Assembly (NCBI GenBank): GCA_949879795.1
Contig: CATLBR010000004.1
Coordinates: 1-64,000, forward strand
Origin: an uncultured Hungatella sp.
GTDB lineage: Bacteria; Bacillota; Clostridia; Lachnospirales; Lachnospiraceae
Direction of reading: 5' to 3'
DNA length: 64,000 nucleotides
Shown: one piece after another, positions 43,298-53,128 of the stretch
Layout of the letters: every line of letters begins with the position of its first letter
How positions within the stretch are numbered: the first letter of the stretch is position 1
Translations under genes and position numbers: made by a program
Notes under the pieces: generated by a model
The model's database searches: none
What the model saw: only the letters and a program-made list of their open reading frames with translations
Told to the model about the DNA's origin: nothing

Positions 43298-46200
43298 ATG
43301 AAGAGAACATGGAAGAACTTTGTGACAAGGACAGCGGCAAAGATTCTGGCGGCGACGCTGACGGTTACGGCTTGTCTGTCAGGCGCGGCTATACCGGTTC
43401 ATGCCGCCGGATATGGGAAAGACGGCGTGATGCGGGATATGACCTCACAGCAGATCGTGGAGGACATGGGACTGGGCTATAACATCGGCAATACCTTTGA
43501 CAGCATCGGTTCCTTTATTCCAAAAGGAGATCCGTGGGAGTATCAGAGAGGATGGGGAAATGAGCCGGTCTCAAAGCATTTTATCCAAAAGGTAAAGGCG
43601 GCAGGCTTTAAAACCATTCGCCTTCCTGTCAGCTGGGCTCAGTGGATTGACGACAACAATCAGATTGACCCTGGGTATATGAATGCCGTCCAGACCGTGG
43701 TGGACTGGTGTATGGAGGAGGATCTGTATGTGATCCTGAATATTCATCACGACAGCGGCGCGGCGGATACTTCCTGGGTCCGCAAGGCAGCGGTTGACTG
43801 GGACTGGACTTCCAGGCGGTATGAGGCGGTGTGGACACAGATCGCCAATCATTTTAAGAATTACGGGGATCACCTGATCTTTGAAGGGATGAATGAGGTG
43901 GAATTTCCGTCAGCTCCCGATATGTCCAGGCAGTATGAGATCTTAAACAGCATGAACCAGCTGTTTGTGGACTCGGTTAGAAAGACAGGAGGCAACAACC
44001 AAACCCGCCATCTGCTGATTCCAGGCTACAATACGGACATCAAAAAGACCAGTGACAGAAGATATCATATGCCGAACGACCCGGCAGGTCACTGCATCCT
44101 GTCCATCCATTACTACAGCCCTTCACCTTTTTGTGTGGCAGAGCATGACGTGGACTGGGCGGTTCCGGTGACCACCTGGGGAAGTCAGGAGGATATCCAG
44201 GCAGTAGAGGCGGACTTAAACATTCTGGCGGAAAATTTTCTCTCCAAAGGCGTTCCGGTGATTATCGGGGAATACGGTGTCCTGACAGAGGACAACAAGG
44301 AGAAGCCCAGCATCCAGGCCTATGTGAACAGGGTGCCTGAGATCATCATGGAATACGGAATGTGTCCGGTTTTGTGGGATACCAGCAACGCGGGGGACAT
44401 GAAATATATCGAGCGGGTCAGCGGCGAGTTTTACGATCCGGTGATCAAAAACAACTATCTGGCCCTGGCCCAGAAGAAGGCGGCCGGACAGGTTGCCAGG
44501 AGACAGTTTGATTTCCCCAATTATAAGAGGGTATCGGTTCAGGCAAGCCCGGAAGGATGGGTTTCCCTGGCGGCGCATCAGCCGGAAGATATCCTGGGCG
44601 TGGCTTTTGAGGTGGAGTGTTCCAGCGGCTGGGACAGCTATGGCGGCGGCGGAATCTACCTGGACAGCTGGGATAATACCATAGAGTATCAGTTCAACAG
44701 TGTTTATGACGAGATCGTACACATTTTCACAGAGGAGGAGCGGGGAAGGCTGAAGGATCAGATCTCTGTGGCCATCTGGTGGACCGACGAGTCTCAGGGC
44801 GGGAGCCATCGGGAGGAGCTGTCCTTAAAAGACAACCGAGTGACACTGCTGTACGCGGATGACGGAAGCGCGCCTGCAGGCAGAAATTCAGGAAGTTCTG
44901 GAGGATCCGGAGGCGGAAAAGGGTCCGGCAGGCCTGACAAATCCACCAATCCGTCGGGAGACAGCGGGACTGTGAAGGGCATTGAGGACCAATATAAATA
45001 TGTGCTGAGGAAAGACAGGAGCCAGGTGCCGGACACCGATGAGGAGACCGGCATACAGAAGCTGAATCTCAAAGATATCTGCCAGGGCTACCGGGCAGGA
45101 GACAAAGTGCGCCTCACCTTTTCTTTCCTGTCAGACGGAGGATACAGCGTGGCGGCCACCACCAGCTATTTCGCAGAACAGTCGGCCTCATGGGCGCCTT
45201 CTGACGGAAATACTGTATCATGGGAATGTACGCCTTCTGACGGCCTGGTGTTTATCCGCCTGTGGTACCTGGGAGGCACTTATCTGATGTTTAACGTGAA
45301 GGCCGAGGTCGTAGAGAAGGCTCCCCGGTTTGACGCATTTGAGGTGACAAAGGAAAAACCGGTTACATATAGCTTGACGGAGCTGAGAAAGCAGGCGGGA
45401 ATCGACGGTGGCAGCCGTATAAAAGTGACTGTCACGGCAGAAGGGGACAGCACTTTCAGCGGTGAGGCGCTGGCGACGGACGGAAAAGGAAACAAGGTTA
45501 CAGGCATTATGTCCGGCGGCGGCACTATCCTGGTAGGAAATTTTGACAGCGACCAGATTGAATTTTCCGTCACCAACGCTGGCAAAGACGGTGAGCAGGA
45601 GGTATACAATCCCTACAGGATCGCCAATATCAAGGTGGAGAAGGCCGAGGGAGAGGCTTTGGGTGAATTCCAGGGAACCGGCCGGATCGAATTCGCCTCT
45701 GGTGCAATTGAGAGGAAGACGGAGGAAACGGCTGCAGAAGAAGGGCTGAAGGTTTACAGCGAATATGACGGAGAAGTGAAGGATATTTCCTCCAACCTGG
45801 TGGTAAACGGCGATTGGAGTTATGGAAACAGCAGCTACGAGATCCGGTCCGACGGGGACGGGAAGTATATCTGGTATCCATGTAAGAGTGTTGACAGTGT
45901 GATGGTGGCCTGCTGGTATGTGGGGAGCCCGTGGAAGATCACGAAGATGGTGCATGTGGAGAGGAAGGCGGAGAAAGGCGGCTTTGATATTTCTAAGGAT
46001 CAGGAGCAGACAGAGGACGGCTATGCCTACGATTTGAAAGATGTGTATGAGGCTTTTAAAATTGAAGCAGGAAAGCGGGTTAAGATCACGGTTCAGGCAG
46101 GGCAGACAGAGGACGGAGTATTTTCTGAGAGCGAGGTATGGTTCCTTGATAAAAATAATGTCAGAGTAAGCGGTGATATAGGACCGGAAGACACGGCTGT

Positions 46201-49200
46201 CACGTTGATCGGTGTGCCTGGAGACGGGAAACTGATGTTCAGCTTGAAAGAACAGGAGCAGAAGGGCAGATCGGCAGGAAAGACGGCGGTGCATATCAAC
46301 AGTATTGAGATATGGGAACTGGCGGATGAAAATATTCTGGCGGAGTTACAGAGCAAAGGCCGCATTGATATAGGATCCTCGTTGGCCGTGACGAAAATGG
46401 AGGAGCAGCCGGGATACAGGATTTACTATGAGTTTGGCGGTGATATTCACGACACCAATATTTTCTCAGCCAACCTGGTGATTGACGGGAATTGGGGACA
46501 CGGCAATAAAGACTGGGTAACCGGAAAAGACGGACAGGGAACCTACATCTGGTATGGAACTGATAAGGACAGCAGTGTCATGGTAGCCTGCTGGTACAGC
46601 AACGGAACCCCGTTTAAGGTGAAGAATGTGGAGCGGGCTCTGAAAAAAGAGGAGACATCGTTTGAGTCGTTCGAAGTGACAAACGAAAAACCGGTGCAAT
46701 ACAGCTTGGCGGAACTGAGAAAGCAGGCTGGGCTTGCCGCAGGCGACCGCATAAAAGTGACTGTCACGGCAGAAGGGGAAAGCACCTTCAGCGGCGAGGC
46801 GCTGGCAACGGACAGTAAAGGGAATAAGGTTACAGGTATTATGCCTGGCAGCGGAACTGTCCTGACAGGAAACTTTGACAGTGATCAGATCGAATTCTTC
46901 GTCACTAACGCTGCCGACGACGGCGAGCCGGAGGCATACAACCCCTACAGGGTCACTGATATTAAGGTTGAGAAGGCCGAAGGAGAGGCCTTGGGTGAAT
47001 TCCAGGGAGGCGGCAGGATCGAGTTCTCCTTGGATGTAATTGAGAAAAAGACAGAGGAAACGGCTGCAGAAGAAGGACTGAAAGTTTACAGCGAATATGA
47101 CGGAGAGGTGAAGGATATTTCCTCCAACCTGATAGTGAACGGAGACTGGGGCTACGGAAACAGTCAGTACGAGATCCGGTCCGACGGAGACGGGAAATAT
47201 ATCTGGTATCCATGTAAGAGTGTTGGCAGCGTGATGGTGGCCTGCTGGTATGTGGGGAGCCCGTGGAAGATCACGAAGCTGGTGCATGTGGAGAAAAATG
47301 AAGAGAAAGGCGGCTTCGAGCCATTCCAGGTGCCGTCCGGCGAGATGATAAACTACTCTGTCGAAGAGTTGATAAGCGAAGCCGGGATAGAGGCGGGAGA
47401 CTTTGTGGAGATCAAAGTGACCAGCACATGCGAAGGGAATAACAACGGCCTTGCGGTGTCGGCGACAGATTCAAATGGCAACGAGATAACAGGTAAGAGA
47501 TTTGCCACCGGCTGGACAGGCGACGACGTGTATCTTCAGGGATACTTTAGCGGCGAGGAACTGAGATTCGAATCTCTGCAGGGTGATGACGGGAGCGCAG
47601 GTTCATACACAGTAAGCGGCATCACTGTCCGGAAAATCGATGGGGAATATGCAGGGGCAATCCGTGGGGTAGGAGAAATTTCGTTCTCTTCAGAGGTGCT
47701 GCCTGCTACAGAGAATGCCAAACCAGGGCTTAAGATTTCCTATGAGGGAGACTGGCCTAAGGTCAAGTCCGGGCTTCAGATAAATGGGGAGAATCAGACA
47801 GTTGATGGGAAGGAACGGTGGAGTGGTACCCAAGAGTATATCTTGTTCTACAATGAGGATTCCTCCCCTGTAACCGGATTGAGTCTGGCTTCCTGGGATA
47901 AGGATTTGTCTGTCAGCATCACTAAAATAGAGGCCGTGGAAGCCAACTTAAAGCCAGACGTCCCGGAGCAGGAAGAATTTGAACCAGTAGTTGTCTCAGG
48001 AGAAGAACCTTATTCTCTGGTGAAATTAATGGAACAAAGCGGAATAGAGGAGGGAAGCTGCGTAAAAGTCGGCGTGGTCATCGACAAAGACTCCGTAGGT
48101 GAAAACGTAGATGACATCTGTGTATCCGCAACAGACGAGGCAGGCAATACGATCACGAAATCCATCCCGTCATGGCGCAGGGCAGATTGGAATCCGTCAT
48201 GGAACACGGAACTGAATATAACAGGGTGCTTTGAGGAGGCGGAACTGACCTTTTCAGCCGCCGAAAAGTCTGGCGGGGACAGCGAAGCAAGTTATAAGAT
48301 AACAGACATAACCATTGAACCCGCAGAGGAAGAATACATGGGAGTACTTGACGGGATAGGAAATATTCAGTTTTCGGGGACTGTTTTGGAAGGTGTAAGT
48401 GATGAAACACCAGGCCTTGTAATTTCTTATGAAGCTGAGGGAGAGATTGAAGAGGCTCTCAAAGTAAACTGGGCTGGGAAAGAAAATACAAACAGCGGTG
48501 AGGTATATTGGTCAATCGCGGAGGAAGGCAAGATCCTGTGCCGCAGCAATTCAGGAGAGCGCATAACGTGGCTTAATATAGCGGTTACGTCCCCGGATGC
48601 CTCTGTAAAGATCGTATCCGTAGAACCTGCCAATACAGAAAGCGGTATCAGTGCCATGTCCCTGGATCTGGACTCCATCGTCTACAGCAAGGCGGAGATC
48701 AAGGAGATTCTGTCAGACGAAGAACTTCACAGGATGCCCGCGGAACAGGAAGACGGTTTCTGCGAGATACCTGAGGACATTGAAGAGGATCTGGTAGGAA
48801 TCTGTGGGGATATCGCCTCAAAAGAGGATGTAATCATTGTGTTTGACACGGAATTTGCAGTAAGCGTGATGCCTGTGGACGGCAAAGTGTACTATTTCTT
48901 CCAGGATGGAGAATCGTTCCGGAATGTCCGGTTCCCGGATGGGACAGTGAAGAATGTAGAATTCCTTTACAGGGACAAAGAAGACCTTGAGGGCAGGGAA
49001 AGTACCTCCAAGATAGAGAAAGATGATGTCAAGGCAGAGAAAGACGATACCGGAACAGGAAAAGCCGATGCCAAGACGGAGAAGGACGAAGCAGGGACAG
49101 GAAAAGACGAAGCCAAGGCGAAGAAGGACGATATTAAGATAGAGAAGGACGAAGCCAAGGCGGAGAAAGACGATGTCAAGGCTGAGGAGGACGAAACCAA

Positions 49201-49558
49201 GGCGGAGAAGGACGATGTCAAGGCTGAGGAGGACGAAGCCAAGGTGGAGGAGGACGAAGCCAAGGCGGAAGAGGACGATGTCAAGGCTGAGGAGGACGAA
49301 GCCAAGGTGGAGGAAGACGAAGTTAAGGTAGAAAAAGATGATGCCGAGACAGGGAAAGCCGACGCTGAGACAGAGAAAGCCGACATCAAGATAGATAAAG
49401 ATGACTCTTTAAAGGGCATCATCAAGTGTGAAGATGCTTCCGGAGAAGAAGAGAGCGGCGCCGAGAAACAGGAAGATAAATCCCATGAGCAGGAATCGGA
49501 GGACGTCTCCGTGGGAGAGGATGGACAAAAAGAGGAAAGGGGGGTATCTGACAGATGA
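43298..49558 (+). CDS. Very large secreted GH5 glucanase/xyloglucanase with tandem modules and a charged heptad tail
   Basis: The protein has 2086 aa from the ATG at 43298 (AGGGAGG upstream). A signal peptide ends near residue 36 (IPVHA-A). The GH5 domain (about 45-400) has MGLGYNIGNTFDS, IRLPVSW, VILNIHHD, acid/base E200 (FEGMNEVEF) and nucleophile E325 (VIIGEYGV), the pattern of the GH5_4 endoglucanase/xyloglucanase group. A carbohydrate-binding-like beta domain follows (about 410-520), then a Gly/Ser linker. A short first module (561-675) and five related ~210-residue modules (680-1781) come next. A ~115-residue domain precedes 19 seven-residue repeats rich in Lys, Glu and Asp. There is no LPxTG motif or dockerin. 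It probably cuts the polymer backbone outside the cell. Confidence 0.9.
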   Translation: MKRTWKNFVTRTAAKILAATLTVTACLSGAAIPVHAAGYGKDGVMRDMTSQQIVEDMGLGYNIGNTFDSIGSFIPKGDPWEYQRGWGNEPVSKHFIQKVKAAGFKTIRLPVSWAQWIDDNNQIDPGYMNAVQTVVDWCMEEDLYVILNIHHDSGAADTSWVRKAAVDWDWTSRRYEAVWTQIANHFKNYGDHLIFEGMNEVEFPSAPDMSRQYEILNSMNQLFVDSVRKTGGNNQTRHLLIPGYNTDIKKTSDRRYHMPNDPAGHCILSIHYYSPSPFCVAEHDVDWAVPVTTWGSQEDIQAVEADLNILAENFLSKGVPVIIGEYGVLTEDNKEKPSIQAYVNRVPEIIMEYGMCPVLWDTSNAGDMKYIERVSGEFYDPVIKNNYLALAQKKAAGQVARRQFDFPNYKRVSVQASPEGWVSLAAHQPEDILGVAFEVECSSGWDSYGGGGIYLDSWDNTIEYQFNSVYDEIVHIFTEEERGRLKDQISVAIWWTDESQGGSHREELSLKDNRVTLLYADDGSAPAGRNSGSSGGSGGGKGSGRPDKSTNPSGDSGTVKGIEDQYKYVLRKDRSQVPDTDEETGIQKLNLKDICQGYRAGDKVRLTFSFLSDGGYSVAATTSYFAEQSASWAPSDGNTVSWECTPSDGLVFIRLWYLGGTYLMFNVKAEVVEKAPRFDAFEVTKEKPVTYSLTELRKQAGIDGGSRIKVTVTAEGDSTFSGEALATDGKGNKVTGIMSGGGTILVGNFDSDQIEFSVTNAGKDGEQEVYNPYRIANIKVEKAEGEALGEFQGTGRIEFASGAIERKTEETAAEEGLKVYSEYDGEVKDISSNLVVNGDWSYGNSSYEIRSDGDGKYIWYPCKSVDSVMVACWYVGSPWKITKMVHVERKAEKGGFDISKDQEQTEDGYAYDLKDVYEAFKIEAGKRVKITVQAGQTEDGVFSESEVWFLDKNNVRVSGDIGPEDTAVTLIGVPGDGKLMFSLKEQEQKGRSAGKTAVHINSIEIWELADENILAELQSKGRIDIGSSLAVTKMEEQPGYRIYYEFGGDIHDTNIFSANLVIDGNWGHGNKDWVTGKDGQGTYIWYGTDKDSSVMVACWYSNGTPFKVKNVERALKKEETSFESFEVTNEKPVQYSLAELRKQAGLAAGDRIKVTVTAEGESTFSGEALATDSKGNKVTGIMPGSGTVLTGNFDSDQIEFFVTNAADDGEPEAYNPYRVTDIKVEKAEGEALGEFQGGGRIEFSLDVIEKKTEETAAEEGLKVYSEYDGEVKDISSNLIVNGDWGYGNSQYEIRSDGDGKYIWYPCKSVGSVMVACWYVGSPWKITKLVHVEKNEEKGGFEPFQVPSGEMINYSVEELISEAGIEAGDFVEIKVTSTCEGNNNGLAVSATDSNGNEITGKRFATGWTGDDVYLQGYFSGEELRFESLQGDDGSAGSYTVSGITVRKIDGEYAGAIRGVGEISFSSEVLPATENAKPGLKISYEGDWPKVKSGLQINGENQTVDGKERWSGTQEYILFYNEDSSPVTGLSLASWDKDLSVSITKIEAVEANLKPDVPEQEEFEPVVVSGEEPYSLVKLMEQSGIEEGSCVKVGVVIDKDSVGENVDDICVSATDEAGNTITKSIPSWRRADWNPSWNTELNITGCFEEAELTFSAAEKSGGDSEASYKITDITIEPAEEEYMGVLDGIGNIQFSGTVLEGVSDETPGLVISYEAEGEIEEALKVNWAGKENTNSGEVYWSIAEEGKILCRSNSGERITWLNIAVTSPDASVKIVSVEPANTESGISAMSLDLDSIVYSKAEIKEILSDEELHRMPAEQEDGFCEIPEDIEEDLVGICGDIASKEDVIIVFDTEFAVSVMPVDGKVYYFFQDGESFRNVRFPDGTVKNVEFLYRDKEDLEGRESTSKIEKDDVKAEKDDTGTGKADAKTEKDEAGTGKDEAKAKKDDIKIEKDEAKAEKDDVKAEEDETKAEKDDVKAEEDEAKVEEDEAKAEEDDVKAEEDEAKVEEDEVKVEKDDAETGKADAETEKADIKIDKDDSLKGIIKCEDASGEEESGAEKQEDKSHEQESEDVSVGEDGQKEERGVSDR
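45334..48640 (+). repeat. Five tandem ~210-residue modules within the GH5 protein
   Basis: Approximate units are 45334-45964, 45979-46630, 46660-47290, 47305-47940 and 47970-48640. Each has a first beta region (pattern xSxxELxxxAGIxxGxxVKVTV...SA/LATD..GN.ITG) and a second ending in (S/A)WY or SWD. Units 1 and 3 are nearly identical over long stretches of DNA, including the end coding for KYIWYPCKSV and MVACWYVGSPWKITK, so they are recent duplicates. The others are older. They resemble carbohydrate-binding or cohesive surface modules; no exact family is claimed. Confidence 0.8.
49010..49408 (+). repeat. Nineteen 21-base repeats coding charged heptads
   Basis: The consensus heptad is K-A-E-(E/K)-D-(D/E)-(A/V). 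Nineteen units run without a break from KIEKDDV to KIDKDDS, with three variant GTGK/ETGK units. DNA units such as GAGGACGAAGCCAAGGTGGA recur exactly. It is coding, not a CRISPR array. Such Lys/Glu/Asp repeats often form an extended helix or a disordered charged spacer. Confidence 0.88.
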
Positions 49559-51039
49559 AAAGGAAGAGACAACTCCTTGCAGCAGCAAGCCTGGCGGCTT
49601 TGGCAGCCATGTCTGCGCAGCCGGCCCTTGGGGCGGAAGGAATAAAGAAAGGGTGGCAGCAGGAAGGCGACGGACAATGGGTATATTTGCATTCCGACGG
49701 CTCTAAGGAAACGGAGACCTGGAAAAAGGGAGACGACGGGTTCTATTATTACCTTGACGAAGACGGATACATGGCGACGGATTCCATCATAAAGGACGAC
49801 GATGATATCTACTATGTGGATCAGTACGGAGTCAGGGTGAGCAACCGGTGGGTGAGTCGCCCCAATGACGATGAGTGCGACCAGGATGTGGATGTGCTGT
49901 GGTACTATTTTGGAAAAAACGGGAAGGCCCTCAAGAATGAAGGCAAGAAAGAGAAGTTGGTGGAGGGCTCCGCCGAGAGGTACTATTTCTTTGACAGCGA
50001 CGGCCATATGCTGTCCGGGTGGCAGAAACTCAGAAAAAAGGGTGACGACAACGATACGATCTGGTACCTGGGCGACGAGAATCAGGGGTATGTCCACAGA
50101 TTTTGGCAGGAGCTGGAGCCGGATGAAGAGGTTCTGGACCTGGAGGGCCGCGACTATGATGATTTGGAAAGGTTTTACTTCGGATGGAACGGCGACATGA
50201 CCGGTTTTGGAGAGTCAAAGCTGGAAGGGCAGAACTTTATGTTCGACGACAACGGGGTCATGCTGAAAGGGTGGTATCCGGGGATTGTGGCGGATGACCC
50301 TGAGAAGGCAGTGAATAAATTTTACGACGAGGAGACCGGCGTGCGGGCAAAGGGGTGGCTTTATGCCTATGACCCGGGAGATAAAGACGGGGATCCCCAC
50401 TGGTTCTACTGCGACAAGAGCACAGGTCTCATCTTCAATGAGGCGGGAAAAGACAGTGACCTGGAAAATGGGGGCGAAGTGGCATATAAAGTCATTGACG
50501 GAGACACCTACTTTTTTGACTCCAGGGGACATATGGTTACCGGGCTTATAGCCACTGACGGGTCAGACATATCCCCAGGAGCCCTGGCAGAAGATGAATT
50601 CCTGAATCTGAGGGGAGATATCGGAAAAAGCAATAAAAAGAAGGCCGGGATCTATTATCTCAGCCAGAAGGAGACGACGCTAGGCCAGATGGAGAAGGGC
50701 AGGCGGCTGTGCCTGAAGGATGGAGACGATACGTTCTACTATGAATTGGACAAGGACGGAAGGGCATTTCAGAATGCCCTGATAAAAGAACGCATCTATG
50801 GGGCGGACGGCGTCATGCTCCATTCGGATTACGGATGGCAGCTGATGACTCTGGACCAGGATATCTATGAGAAGGAAGACTATTCACGGGGAGAACTGAA
50901 AGCCTCCGGCACTCTTCCCAGGATCCCGGCGGGGGCCCAGATCATTGTCAATGAGTCGGGAAAGGTGAAAAAAAGCGGAAGTATAAAAATTGACGATGTC
51001 ACTTATGAAGTAGAAGACTACAAAGCGGTTGCCAGATAA
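49555..51039 (+). CDS. Secreted protein with YG/choline-binding-like cell-wall repeats
   Basis: The protein has 494 aa. A signal peptide covers about residues 1-27 (ASLAALAAMSAQPALGAEG). The rest is aromatic/Gly repeats of the cell-wall-binding type, e.g. GDGQWVYLHSDGS, DGFYYYLDEDGYMATDS, DIYYVDQYGVRVSNRWV, RYYFFDSDGHMLSGW and TYFFDSRGHMVTG. Many repeats carry acidic insertions unusual for the classic 20-residue unit. No enzyme domain is seen. The ATG overlaps the stop of the GH5 gene (ATGA, 49555-49558), which implies coupled translation and a joint job, perhaps anchoring the enzyme or the polysaccharide to the wall. A terminator follows. Confidence 0.8.
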   Translation: MKRKRQLLAAASLAALAAMSAQPALGAEGIKKGWQQEGDGQWVYLHSDGSKETETWKKGDDGFYYYLDEDGYMATDSIIKDDDDIYYVDQYGVRVSNRWVSRPNDDECDQDVDVLWYYFGKNGKALKNEGKKEKLVEGSAERYYFFDSDGHMLSGWQKLRKKGDDNDTIWYLGDENQGYVHRFWQELEPDEEVLDLEGRDYDDLERFYFGWNGDMTGFGESKLEGQNFMFDDNGVMLKGWYPGIVADDPEKAVNKFYDEETGVRAKGWLYAYDPGDKDGDPHWFYCDKSTGLIFNEAGKDSDLENGGEVAYKVIDGDTYFFDSRGHMVTGLIATDGSDISPGALAEDEFLNLRGDIGKSNKKKAGIYYLSQKETTLGQMEKGRRLCLKDGDDTFYYELDKDGRAFQNALIKERIYGADGVMLHSDYGWQLMTLDQDIYEKEDYSRGELKASGTLPRIPAGAQIIVNESGKVKKSGSIKIDDVTYEVEDYKAVAR

Positions 51040-51055
51040 GAGCCGCAACCGGCCC

Positions 51056-51102
51056 AGCCTCATCTGCCGCGGAATGCTTAGAACGCGGCAGATGAGGCTT
51101 TT
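51056..51102 (+). terminator. Rho-independent terminator after the YG-repeat gene
   Basis: A 16-bp perfect stem (51056-51071 with 51084-51099) with a 12-base loop, ending in TTTT. Confidence 0.88.
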
Positions 51103-51194
51103 CGCGCTGTTTTGCCCGCATAGTCACTTGTGCGGGGGGACACAGGCAGGTTATAATCGTGATAATAACTATTTGCAGGTGAGGTGTCAATCAT

Positions 51195-52988
51195 ATGAAG
51201 ACAGGAAAAAAAAGGCTGGTTCGTCTTTTCCGCCGCATGCTGGAGGCCCGGCTGAGAACCCGGATGCTCCTTCTGTATATCGCGGGGGGTGCGCTGCCCA
51301 TGATCCTGCTCGGCCTGTACCTGATATCCGGAACCAACCGGATTCTGGTGGAGCGTGAGAAACGGGCGGAGATGGGGGAACTGGAGATTCTGGGGAGAGA
51401 GACCAGGGAGATGCTGAACAACATCAATACAGCCTCAAAAAATTTTTACTTTGACCGGAAACTGGAGGAGATTGCCGGGAAGGATTATACCAGATATGAA
51501 GAATTGGTGGAGGATTACAGGGCCTATACTGCTTTTGACGACATCAGCAATCTGTATAACAGGGCGGTGGTGTGGACCAGCGTTTATCTGGACAATGACA
51601 CGATCACGGAAAACGCCCATTTCCGCAAGGCGGATCAGGCGGTAAAAGAGGAAACCTGGTATGCAGCTGTCACTGACAAGAAGGGCGCCGCGGTGTGGCA
51701 GAGCCTGCCTCTGCCCCTTGCCCTGAACCATGAGGACACGCTGGCCCTCACCAGGCTTCTGAGAACGAAAAACAGCGAGGAAGTGGGAGTCCTGGTGATG
51801 TATATGAGAAAAGAGCGATTAATAGAGCAGGTGGCCAGCCGTGCCAGCAATACCAGAATGGTGCTCAATGGGGAGAAGGAACTTGTATCCAACGGGGAGG
51901 GTGCTGACTTCGGGAAGATCCGTCCAATGGTAGAACAGTGGGACAAGGAGGGGCTTTTTCAGGAGAATGTGAGGATAGACGGGACAGAGTATGTGATGAC
52001 CTGCTACAGCTTTGCTATGGGGGAATCGGAGGATATGATGCAGATTGTCAGCATGAAATCATACAGGGAAATTCTTCAGGAAGCCAACCGGCACAACCGA
52101 AGGAGCGTGGTTCTTTTCCTGGTCAGCGTTATTTTGTCAATGACCATGATTGCCTTGTTCTGCTGGTCTTTCGGAAACAGGGTGGAGCAGTTCAGAAAGC
52201 AGATGCAGAAGGCGGCGTCGGGAGAGTTTGACCTGGAGCCCAGCCTGGGAGGCCAGGACGAGATCAGTGAGCTGTATGGGTACCTGGGAACGATGATAGG
52301 GGATATCCAGCGGCTCCTGGCGGAGATATACCGGGAACGTCTCCACGCGGAACAGCTGAAGACTCAGCAGAGGGAGGCGGAGTTCAAGGTCCTTGCCGGG
52401 CAGATCAACCCCCATTTCCTCTACAATACCCTAGAGACCATCCGCATGAAGGCACGGGTGAATCACCAGCCGGAGATCGAGGATCTGGTGAAGATGCTTG
52501 CGAAAATTCTGCGAAAAAATATACGTGCCAGCGGGCAGGAGGTCACCATCAGAGGGGAGGTGGAACTGGTGGAGTCCTACCTGAAGATCCAGAAATATCG
52601 GTTTGAGGACCGGATCGAGTACCAGATACAGGTAGACCAGGACGTGGAGGACTTTATGGTGCTGCCTCTGATCCTGCAGCCGATCGTGGAAAACTCCATC
52701 ATCCACGGCTTGGAGACGAAAGAGGGGACAGGCCATATCCTCATCAGGATCCAGCGGGTGGAAGGAGTGATCCTCATCACCATCCAGGACGACGGGGTGG
52801 GAATCCCTGAGGAGCGACTGGCGCAGCTGAGGCAGGAATTGAACCGAAGAAACCTGGACAGGCCCCATATCGGCGTGTGCAACGTTCATCAAAGGCTTCG
52901 TCTCAGGTACGGGGAAGAGGCCGGGCTGGCCATCACCAGCCTGGAAGGGCAGATGACCCGGGTGGTTATGAGGATTCCGGACGCATAA
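51195..52988 (+). CDS. YesM-like sensor histidine kinase
   Basis: The membrane kinase has 597 aa. The first membrane helix is about residues 24-45. A ~255-residue extracellular sensor domain follows, then a second helix at about 303-326 and a HAMP linker. The His_kinase domain has H407 in INPHFLYNTLE, and the ATPase domain has LQPIVENSIIHGL and DDGVGIPEE. This is the class that senses extracellular oligosaccharides, often through a binding protein, and phosphorylates YesN-type regulators. Its regulator is probably encoded at 41512-43056. It directly precedes the ABC permease genes, another common arrangement. Confidence 0.9.
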   Translation: MKTGKKRLVRLFRRMLEARLRTRMLLLYIAGGALPMILLGLYLISGTNRILVEREKRAEMGELEILGRETREMLNNINTASKNFYFDRKLEEIAGKDYTRYEELVEDYRAYTAFDDISNLYNRAVVWTSVYLDNDTITENAHFRKADQAVKEETWYAAVTDKKGAAVWQSLPLPLALNHEDTLALTRLLRTKNSEEVGVLVMYMRKERLIEQVASRASNTRMVLNGEKELVSNGEGADFGKIRPMVEQWDKEGLFQENVRIDGTEYVMTCYSFAMGESEDMMQIVSMKSYREILQEANRHNRRSVVLFLVSVILSMTMIALFCWSFGNRVEQFRKQMQKAASGEFDLEPSLGGQDEISELYGYLGTMIGDIQRLLAEIYRERLHAEQLKTQQREAEFKVLAGQINPHFLYNTLETIRMKARVNHQPEIEDLVKMLAKILRKNIRASGQEVTIRGEVELVESYLKIQKYRFEDRIEYQIQVDQDVEDFMVLPLILQPIVENSIIHGLETKEGTGHILIRIQRVEGVILITIQDDGVGIPEERLAQLRQELNRRNLDRPHIGVCNVHQRLRLRYGEEAGLAITSLEGQMTRVVMRIPDA

Positions 52989-53128
52989 TCTTTCGGACAG
53001 GCGAATTTTAGATGATAAGATATAAATATCCAGGGGAAATGGGTCTGAATTTAAGGGTATTTATTTTTGCCTCTTGTTTTTATAATCAATTTATAAAAGA
53101 TTTATAAAAAACGGGAGGTATATGCGGG

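Noticed and set aside
49010-49408. Short regular repeats that might be taken for a CRISPR array
   Set aside because: The units are contiguous 21-base codon repeats without spacers and keep frame.
48967-50097. 376-residue minus-strand ORF with Ser/Ala repeats
   Set aside because: Its repeats are the antisense of the 19 charged heptads. The coding strand has a signal peptide and a catalytic domain in frame.
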